Below are positions 61,786 through 64,000 of a stretch of 64,000 bases of DNA, one piece after another. The notes below the pieces were generated by a model that saw only the letters and a list, made by a program, of their open reading frames with translations, was not told the DNA's origin and searched no databases. Each line of letters opens with the position of its first letter. The first letter of the stretch is position 1. Source of the stretch: CAINVV01 sp963663675 (GTDB lineage Bacteria; Bacteroidota; Bacteroidia; Bacteroidales; Prolixibacteraceae). A program made the position numbers and the translations under genes. The stretch is taken from NCBI GenBank assembly GCA_963663675.1, contig OY760498.1, positions 62,001-126,000 on the forward strand, written 5' to 3'.

Positions 61786-62661
61786 ATGACAAACAGGAGA
61801 GATTTCTTTCGGACCACTTCTATGGTCGTTGCCGGAAGCATGATTGGAGCCAATCTGGTATCTGCTGCCCTTCCGAAAAAGAACAAGAAAAAAAAGGTTG
61901 GACTTCAACTTTATTCCGTACGTGATGATATGGGCAAAGACCCTGTTTCAACCCTTCAAAAGGTTGCTGCAATGGGTTATTATTCGCTCGAAACAGCTTC
62001 TTATGATGACAAGAACGGGAAAATATACGGTGAGTTACCGGGTGATTTCAAAAAACGTATCGAGGATCTGGGAATGATACTCACCAGCTGTCATCTCGGA
62101 GGTCCTAACTATACGAAAGAAAATCATTCTTCAACCATGGAATGGTGGAAGAAGGCCATTGAAGATCACGCCAAAACCGGAATGAAATTTATGATTAAGC
62201 CCGGAATGAAATGGCCAACCAAGCTGGATGATTTGAAGGTCCAGATGGATTATTTTAACGCTGTCGGAGACTTGGTATCAGCTTCTGGTATGCAGTTCGG
62301 TTTCCACAACCACAACCACGAGTTCACAAAGATTGAAGATAAGGTGATATATGACTTTATGATAAACAATACAGATCCTAAAAAAGTTTGTTTTGAAATG
62401 GATGTGTACTGGGTAATGAAAGGCGGATTTTCACCTGTTGAATACATGAAAAAATATCCAAATCGTTTCCAGTTGTTGCATATCAAAGATGAAAAGGAGA
62501 TTGGTGCAAGCGGCCTTCTTGATTTCAAAGCTATTTTTGAAGAGGGATATGCGATTGGAATGAAGGATTATTTCGTTGAAGTTGAGCGATATGACTTTGA
62601 ACCGATTGTAAGTGTTCAGAAAAGTTACGATTTCCTGGCCCAGGCTTCCTACGTAAAGTAA
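61786..62661 (+). CDS. Sugar phosphate isomerase/epimerase-like TIM-barrel protein, Tat-exported
   Basis: A 291-residue protein of the xylose-isomerase-like TIM-barrel superfamily. A twin-arginine signal (NRRDFFRT, Arg4-Arg5, hydrophobic to about 28) indicates folded export to the periplasm. The barrel begins VGLQLYSVRDDM, and metal-binding positions appear in FGFHNHNHEF, CFEMDVYWV, LHIKD and VEVERYDF. Many such proteins are found by Bacteroidota sugar loci and act on modified sugars or inositols. It is separated from susD by two terminators, so it is probably a distinct unit. Substrate unknown. Confidence 0.85.
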   Translation: MTNRRDFFRTTSMVVAGSMIGANLVSAALPKKNKKKKVGLQLYSVRDDMGKDPVSTLQKVAAMGYYSLETASYDDKNGKIYGELPGDFKKRIEDLGMILTSCHLGGPNYTKENHSSTMEWWKKAIEDHAKTGMKFMIKPGMKWPTKLDDLKVQMDYFNAVGDLVSASGMQFGFHNHNHEFTKIEDKVIYDFMINNTDPKKVCFEMDVYWVMKGGFSPVEYMKKYPNRFQLLHIKDEKEIGASGLLDFKAIFEEGYAIGMKDYFVEVERYDFEPIVSVQKSYDFLAQASYVK

Positions 62662-62707
62662 TCTATTGTTTCAATTGCTGTTAACGGATTTTCTTGACCT
62701 TATTCAT

Positions 62708-62753
62708 CCGGTTACGGATATTTTTTATTTTACATAAAAATGTCCGTGACCGG
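62708..62753 (+). ncRNA. Long RNA hairpin between the isomerase-like and UroD-like genes
   Basis: Bases 62708-62725 pair with 62736-62753 over 18 consecutive pairs with a 10-base loop. The only two non-Watson-Crick pairs (62713-62748 and 62719-62742) are U-G in plus-strand RNA but A-C mismatches on the minus strand, so it fits a structure in a plus-strand transcript. The GC-rich base and AU-rich top, without a following T-tract, are not those of a standard terminator. It starts 46 bp after the isomerase-like stop and ends 34 bp before the next ATG. Confidence 0.5.
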
Positions 62754-62775
62754 CTGATAATCTGATGTATATTGT

Positions 62776-62783
62776 TATATTTG
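62776..62783 (+). promoter_or_regulatory. -7-like element close to the UroD-like start
   Basis: TATATTTG is a full TAnnTTTG match but lies only four bases before the ATG at 62788. If used, the message would be nearly leaderless or the true start would be downstream. Confidence 0.3.
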
Positions 62784-62787
62784 GGAG

Positions 62788-63822
62788 ATGAATAGTTTGC
62801 AGAGGACGATGGATTTTTTAGAGGGAAGGTCAGTAGACCGGCCTCCATTTCATCCCATTCTGATGCGGTTTGCCGCAAAGTATTGTGGGATAAACTATCG
62901 CGATTTCTGCCTGAATCATCTGGACAAATGTTCTGCTAATCTAAGGTGTGCCAGGGATTTTTCCACAGACTGGGTTAATGTTATGTCAGATCCCTGGGCC
63001 GAAGCTTCATCCTTTGGGACCAGGGTTAGCTATCCTTTAAATTCGCTTCCCACAGTTGATGAATGGCTGATCAGAGAAATTAAGGACATCAAGATGATTA
63101 AACCACTGAGGGTTAATCATCATGCTCGTCTGGTTTCAAGAATAGAAGAGATTAAATATTACCGGGAGCATGCAGGTGATTCTCAATTTATTTGTGGATG
63201 GGTCGAAGGTCCCCTGGCTGAATATTGTGATTTACGGAATGTTTCAGAAGCATTTATCGATTTTTTCGAACATCCGGAGGAATTAAAAAAAGGTCTGGAA
63301 TTAGTTACTGAAAGTACAATGTCGTTTCTTGAGGCCCAGGTTAAGGCTGGCGCACACTGCATTGGAATCGGAGACGCTGTATGTTCGCTGATTTCACCTG
63401 ACTTATACCTGGAATATGTTTTTCCTTTGGAGAAAGCGCTTGTTGATCATGCGCATTATCTGGGTGCGAAAGTGAAATTGCACATATGCGGTAATACAAC
63501 AGCTATCCTTCCTGATATGATTCGTACCGGGGCTGATCTGATTGATATTGATCATTTGGTAGAAGATATTGAATTTGTTATACCTTTACTTTCCGGACAT
63601 CAGGTTGTATCGGGGAACAGTGATCCTGTTTCTGTCGTTCAGAACGGGACTGCTGATCAGTTAGCTGCAAGTGTGGAGAGCTGTTTTGTTCGTACCGGTG
63701 GAAGGGGTGTTGTTTCAGCAGGTTGCGAAATTACTCCGGATACCACAGTGGAACAGTTGATGTTATATTCACTGATCGTATCAGGTTTAAAATGGGGTAA
63801 AATAATCAAGAAAATCAAATAA
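62788..63822 (+). CDS. Uroporphyrinogen decarboxylase family protein (MtaA/CmuA-like)
   Basis: A 344-residue TIM-barrel protein of the UroD superfamily. The N-terminus ends in the common GxxVDRPPF (about 13-21). The zinc motif of the MtaA/CmuA methyltransferase branch is clear: His232 and Cys234 in KLHICGNTT, with a third ligand probably Cys in AGCEITPDT near 312. GISVGD-like GIGIGDAVCSLISP lies near 191-204. These features favour a corrinoid-linked methyltransferase over heme synthesis. No corrinoid protein is visible nearby. It is 2 bp before the last, partial gene. Confidence 0.85.
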   Translation: MNSLQRTMDFLEGRSVDRPPFHPILMRFAAKYCGINYRDFCLNHLDKCSANLRCARDFSTDWVNVMSDPWAEASSFGTRVSYPLNSLPTVDEWLIREIKDIKMIKPLRVNHHARLVSRIEEIKYYREHAGDSQFICGWVEGPLAEYCDLRNVSEAFIDFFEHPEELKKGLELVTESTMSFLEAQVKAGAHCIGIGDAVCSLISPDLYLEYVFPLEKALVDHAHYLGAKVKLHICGNTTAILPDMIRTGADLIDIDHLVEDIEFVIPLLSGHQVVSGNSDPVSVVQNGTADQLAASVESCFVRTGGRGVVSAGCEITPDTTVEQLMLYSLIVSGLKWGKIIKKIK

Positions 63823-63824
63823 CT

Positions 63825-64000
63825 ATGAAAAGAAAAACAATTCTCCTGTTCATCTTATTTCTTCCAATTTTGATTCCATTGTTTTCCTTTCTATTTTGGT
63901 GGATTCAGGATGAAAAGCCGTTGAAAATTCTGATATATGATATGACGGTTCCTTTCCAAGAGCGCGATGAACACAAATCACTAAGCTGGGTTTTGATTAA
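63825..64000 (+). CDS. Unrecognised membrane-anchored protein, N-terminal fragment
   Basis: An open frame of 58 codons runs off the right end of the window. It begins two bases after the UroD-like stop, so it belongs to the same transcript. The N-terminus is a single hydrophobic helix (about 5-26) with two Trp at its end, then KPLKILIYDMTVPFQERDEH, which looks like the first strand of an alpha/beta domain outside the membrane. No family was recognised. The rest lies beyond the window. Confidence 0.6.
   Translation, partial: MKRKTILLFILFLPILIPLFSFLFWWIQDEKPLKILIYDMTVPFQERDEHKSLSWVLI

Noticed and set aside
1..64000. CRISPR arrays, tRNA or rRNA genes, insertion sequences, prophage or defence systems
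   Set aside because: No regularly spaced repeats, cloverleaf-type sequences, transposases, integrases, restriction or toxin-antitoxin genes were seen in a read of both strands.

Overview
The window reads as a stretch of a Bacteroidota chromosome, most likely class Bacteroidia. Supporting signs are a SusC/SusD pair next to an ECF sigma factor and a FecR-type anti-sigma factor, a LytTR regulator, DUF3098 and DUF4292 proteins, GSCFA and YfhO families, the Bacteroidota-type glycogen gene set, -7 boxes of the TAnnTTTG type, and an almost complete lack of Shine-Dalgarno sequences. No rRNA, tRNA, CRISPR array, insertion sequence or prophage gene was seen. Most genes are housekeeping or envelope genes, so this looks like core chromosome and not an island.

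Layout. 1-2.1 kb: the 3' end of queG, an alpha/beta hydrolase and a GSCFA protein. 2.2-9.6 kb: a glycogen cluster (debranching enzyme, glycogen synthase, GH57 protein, alpha-glucan phosphorylase), followed by a convergent orphan LytTR regulator. 10.6 kb: tsaB. 11.5-20.7 kb: a surface-polysaccharide region (three glycosyltransferases, two methyltransferases, a Wzx flippase, a YfhO membrane protein). 20.8-24.4 kb: ftsX, DUF3098, truB, queA and a convergent efp. 24.5-29.3 kb: a TauE-type permease, an adaptor/TolC export pair and lplA. 29.3-35.6 kb: a minus-strand housekeeping operon rpiB-hemW-ybeY-mnmG-apt-uvrC. 36.0-44.8 kb: plus-strand genes (receiver protein, ruvB, a second flippase, dut, a TPR lipoprotein, a DUF4292 lipoprotein, an EnvC-like protein), with a minus-strand glutamine cyclotransferase among them. 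44.8-54.0 kb: Crp/Fnr, YceI, metH with a coupled flavoprotein, a HAD phosphatase and a ceramidase-like protein. 54.2-61.4 kb: ECF sigma, FecR, SusC, SusD. 61.8-64 kb: a Tat-exported sugar isomerase-like protein, a UroD/MtaA-like protein and a truncated membrane protein.

The strongest non-genic signal is a perfect 16-bp palindrome in the 30-bp gap between mnmG and apt. It matches the chromosomal ParB-binding site parS. Four kilobases away is a 484-bp gene-free region of about 17% G+C, flanked by diverging genes and carrying DnaA-box-like sites. Together with mnmG, these suggest that the window lies at or near the chromosomal replication origin. That is an inference: dnaA, parA and parB are not in the window.

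Other points are catalytic-position substitutions in two of the glycogen enzymes, an 18-pair hairpin between the last two complete genes whose only imperfections are G-U pairs on the plus strand, and a possible small transcription unit between two terminators after susD. A UppP gene is absent from the ftsX-DUF3098-truB-queA neighbourhood. The SusCD locus has its own sigma/anti-sigma pair but no glycoside hydrolase.
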